From the NCBI RefSeq assembly GCF_965284335.1, contig NZ_OZ260076.1: a DNA stretch of 64,000 bases; one strand, written 5' to 3'. Made by a program: the position numbers and the translations under genes. This DNA is from Tabrizicola_A sp965284335 (GTDB taxonomy: Bacteria; Pseudomonadota; Alphaproteobacteria; Rhodobacterales; Rhodobacteraceae). The notes below the pieces were generated by a model. That model was not told where the DNA came from and ran no database searches. It saw only the letters and a list, made by a program, of their open reading frames with translations. Positions 61,765 through 64,000 of this stretch are shown piece by piece. Within the stretch, counting starts at the first letter, position 1, and every line of letters starts with the position of its first letter.

Positions 61765-62600
61765 CAACCATCATTCGGACGGTGGCCGAGCTGCGCCCCC
61801 TCGTGCGCAGCTGGCGCGTGGCAGGTGAGATCGTGGGCGTGGTCCCCACCATGGGGGCCTTGCATGAGGGGCATCTGTCACTGGCCCGCCGCGGCAAGGC
61901 CGAATGTGAACGGGTGATCACCACAATCTTTGTGAACCCCAAACAATTCACCAATGCGGATGATCTGAAAAAATACCCCCGCACCGAAGAGGCGGATGTG
62001 GCGCTCCTCAACAGCGTGGGCGTCGATGTGGTGTTCATCCCCTCGCCGGATGAAGTTTATCCCGACGGCTATATGACCACGGTTTCCGTGGGCGGCGTGT
62101 CTGAGCCTTTGGAGGGCCGTATGCGGCCGGGCCATTTCGATGGCGTGGCCACCGTGGTGACCAAGCTTTTTGGCATGACCGAGGCGCATCGCGGCTATTT
62201 CGGGCAAAAGGACTGGCAGCAGTTGCAGGTTGTGCTGCGGCTGGTGCGCGATCTGAACCTGCCTGTGACGGTTGTAGGCTGCGAAACCATCCGTGAGGCG
62301 GATGGGCTTGCCATGTCCTCGCGCAATGTGCGGCTGACCGAGCAAGGCCGCGCCGTGGCCCATGTGCTTTACACCGCCATCACCACCGCCGCCGAAGATA
62401 TCCGCGCCGGGCAATCCGACCGCATGGCCATTCGCGAGGCCGCCGAAAAGGTCCGCGCCGCGGGCTTTGAACGGGTGGAATATATCGAGCTGCGCGACGC
62501 CGAAACGCTGATGCCGTCTGACGACGTCCGCCGCCCCCGCCGCATGCTGGCCGCCGCATGGCTTGATGGCGTGCGCCTGATCGACAATATCCCGGTCTGA
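61761..62600 (+). CDS. panC: Pantothenate synthetase
   Basis: 279 residues. ATP-dependent condensation of pantoate with beta-alanine to pantothenate. The HIGH-type motif is TMGALHEGHLSLARRGK, followed by VFVNPKQFT-like FVNPKQFTNADDLKKYPRTEE, PSPDEVYPDGYMTTV, KLFGMTEAHRGYFGQKDWQQL and SSRNVRLTE. The TTG start at 61761 overlaps the panB TGA, and family length supports it. It closes the panBC unit; tandem GGCCCTCCCGGTTT repeats follow. Confidence 0.96.
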
Positions 62601-62776
62601 CCCTCCCGGTTTGGCCCTCCCGGTTTGGCCCTCCTCGTGCGGCTTGCGCCTTCTCGTCGGGGGTATCATTCCCGATTGCAGCCGCCCTTGACATGGGCAA
62701 GGATGCCTTAGGGTTGTGCCCGTCTATCTCAGCCCCATTTGTTTTTTCATTTTCCCCAGCCACGGGGGGATGTATT

Positions 62777-62797
62777 GATGTAAAAGATCATTACATC
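62777..62797. promoter_or_regulatory. Candidate operator: GATGTAA-N7-TTACATC
   Basis: A perfect 7-bp inverted repeat with a 7-base spacer lies about 30 bases before the coiled-coil protein gene. A TTGATG/-like -35 region overlaps it. It looks like a binding site for a dimeric repressor, but no candidate regulator is adjacent. Confidence 0.4.
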
Positions 62798-62828
62798 TCT
62801 CCTCTGACCAGTTCACACGGAGAGCATG

Positions 62829-63899
62829 ATGGCCAATTTCGAAGCGCAAATTCAGGAAAGCCAGAAACAGGTTGCCGAGGCGCAGGCGAAGATTTCCGCC
62901 ATCACCGCCCAGATCGACACAGCCCGCAGCCGGCTGGATCAGGGCCTGTCGATCGACGTGGAAACCGCGACGCTGGACGATGTGACCAAACATACCGAGG
63001 TGATGAACGCCAATATCGCCGAGCTGATCATGGGGCTGGATGACGTCACCGCAGGGTTTTCCAAAGACTTTGACGAGATGCGATCTAAGACCGGGATGGA
63101 AAGCTTTATCGGCATCTTTTCCACCGCCAAAGCGGAATCGATGCGCCAAGAACGGCTGCGCACCGCCTCGATTGATGACAAGCTGCAAGATCTGATCGCC
63201 AAATCCGACGTGATCGTGCGGCTGTTGCAGGGCCAGCTTGACCTTTTGAACAGCCAAAAATCGCGGGTTGAGGTCAACCTGTCAGACACCTTGAACCAGC
63301 GCGAGGGTGCCGTCGCCGCCCTTGAAGGCGTGCGCGCCGAGATCACCGCGCTCGACCCCAAGATCATCGAATTGGAAAACAAAATTGCGGTCGAACAAGA
63401 CGCCGCCGCCCGCACCAAACTGGAAACCGATCTGGCCGCGCTGAACGCGCGCTACAACGCGCTGGTGCAGGATGAACAGGTGCAACTGGCCAAAAGCCAG
63501 ACCCTTGAACGCTATATCGAAAAGGGCAAAACTTGGGTGGACAGCCTGACCAATCAGGCCGCCACCCAACTGGTGCTGATCAACAAGCTGCAAACCGACA
63601 CCAAACAGCGCGTGGTCCTTTATGACGCGCTGACCTCCAGCCTGAAAACCGCCCAGCAGCAGGACGTGGCGCATCGGATCAACGAAATCGGCGTGAAAAC
63701 CGACCAAGAGGCGCAGGCCGCCATGGCCGCCATCGGCGCGGCCACCAACCAGAAAATGGCCGACATGCTCGAGGCGCATGAAGGCCACATGGTCTTTGCC
63801 CGCGAGATTTTGGAGCAAAAGGCCAAGGCCGACGAACGCTTTGCCCGCCGCTTTGCCAAGATCGTCGAGAAACACGACAAAAACGCCTATGGGGGTTAA
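62829..63899 (+). CDS. Coiled-coil protein, function unknown
   Basis: 356 residues. ATG 62829 has GGAG seven bases before it; the adjacent ATG 62826 is closer than usual. The protein is predicted largely alpha-helical with long coiled coils and no membrane helix or signal peptide (ANFEAQIQESQKQVAEAQAKISA, LTNQAATQLVLINKLQTDTKQRVVLYDALTSSLKTAQQQD). It does not match the core motifs of TelA-type tellurite-resistance proteins well enough to assign that function. It lies behind a palindrome (62777-62797) and starts a likely operon with the gene cut by the window edge. Confidence 0.65.
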   Translation: MANFEAQIQESQKQVAEAQAKISAITAQIDTARSRLDQGLSIDVETATLDDVTKHTEVMNANIAELIMGLDDVTAGFSKDFDEMRSKTGMESFIGIFSTAKAESMRQERLRTASIDDKLQDLIAKSDVIVRLLQGQLDLLNSQKSRVEVNLSDTLNQREGAVAALEGVRAEITALDPKIIELENKIAVEQDAAARTKLETDLAALNARYNALVQDEQVQLAKSQTLERYIEKGKTWVDSLTNQAATQLVLINKLQTDTKQRVVLYDALTSSLKTAQQQDVAHRINEIGVKTDQEAQAAMAAIGAATNQKMADMLEAHEGHMVFAREILEQKAKADERFARRFAKIVEKHDKNAYGG

Positions 63900-63902
63900 A
63901 GG

Positions 63903-64000
63903 GTGGCCAACCTGAAAGAGGCGCTGGTCTCGGACCATGCCCAGCTTTACGATCCCGCCATCCTGCGGCGCTATTTTGCCAAGTTTGACCGGATCACCCG
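63903..64000 (+). CDS. Downstream gene, 5' part only
   Basis: GTG 63903 lies 3 bases after the stop of the coiled-coil gene and has GGGGGT upstream. The frame is open to the window edge (32 codons: VANLKEALVSDHAQLYDPAI then LRRYFAKFDRIT). The family cannot be assigned from this fragment. It probably belongs to the same operon. Confidence 0.55.
   Translation, partial: MANLKEALVSDHAQLYDPAILRRYFAKFDRIT

Overview
The window is high-GC, densely packed DNA typical of a Rhodobacteraceae-type alphaproteobacterium. The evidence is gene content and order: an fdsGBACD-type formate dehydrogenase, a monomeric NADP-isocitrate dehydrogenase, an LdtR-like MarR regulator, SdhE, and many short gene overlaps (ATGA, TTGA). 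Genus or species cannot be assigned from sequence alone.

Layout. 1-7.8 kb: a NitT/TauT-type ABC importer operon under a GntR/FadR-type regulator, two fumarylacetoacetate-hydrolase (FAH) family genes and isocitrate dehydrogenase. 8.0-12.6 kb: a small degenerate integrative element in the 3' end of tRNA-Gly(TCC). It carries a tyrosine integrase, an IS3-family insertion and a few cargo remnants. It contains three copies of the 19-bp tRNA core, and the middle one is an inverted, complete attP-like junction. 12.8-15.7 kb: DUF952, pyrD and trpB. 15.7-19.4 kb: a duplicated cassette of small exported PepSY-like proteins, two ending in Asp-rich (RDDD)n tails, alternating with two paralogous membrane-anchored LuxR-type regulators. 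Two upstream inverted repeats share the form TAAAC-N4-GTTTA. I regard this as the best candidate for an undescribed system. 19.4-32.7 kb: housekeeping and membrane genes (DUF2237, DUF2339, DEAD-box helicase, thymidine kinase, EamA exporter, acyl-CoA ligase, LdtR-like regulator, SdhE, aspartate aminotransferase, MATE).

32.8-35.3 kb: a DUF1007-NicO metal-uptake pair whose transporter gene is split by an IS5-family element with a CTAG target duplication. 35.4-45.1 kb: parE, a Phd/Doc toxin-antitoxin pair, a GST, PPK2, uvrC, and a SppA / zinc-ribbon / pteridine-reductase-like operon. 45.3-56.3 kb: a LysR regulator with fdsGBA, fdhD and fdsD, then (after a zinc-ribbon protein and a YghU-like GST) modABC. 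Formate dehydrogenase and molybdate uptake probably work together, because FdsA needs the Mo cofactor. 56.6-64 kb: creatinase, a small membrane protein, an L,D-transpeptidase lipoprotein, a fourfold ~190-bp GC-rich tandem repeat, a cupin, panBC, and a coiled-coil protein followed by a gene cut by the window edge.

Functions are called from recognised motifs and family resemblance read by eye. No database search was run. Where the longest frame clearly overshot the gene, the start was moved to a codon with a better ribosome-binding site, family fit or overlap, and this is stated.
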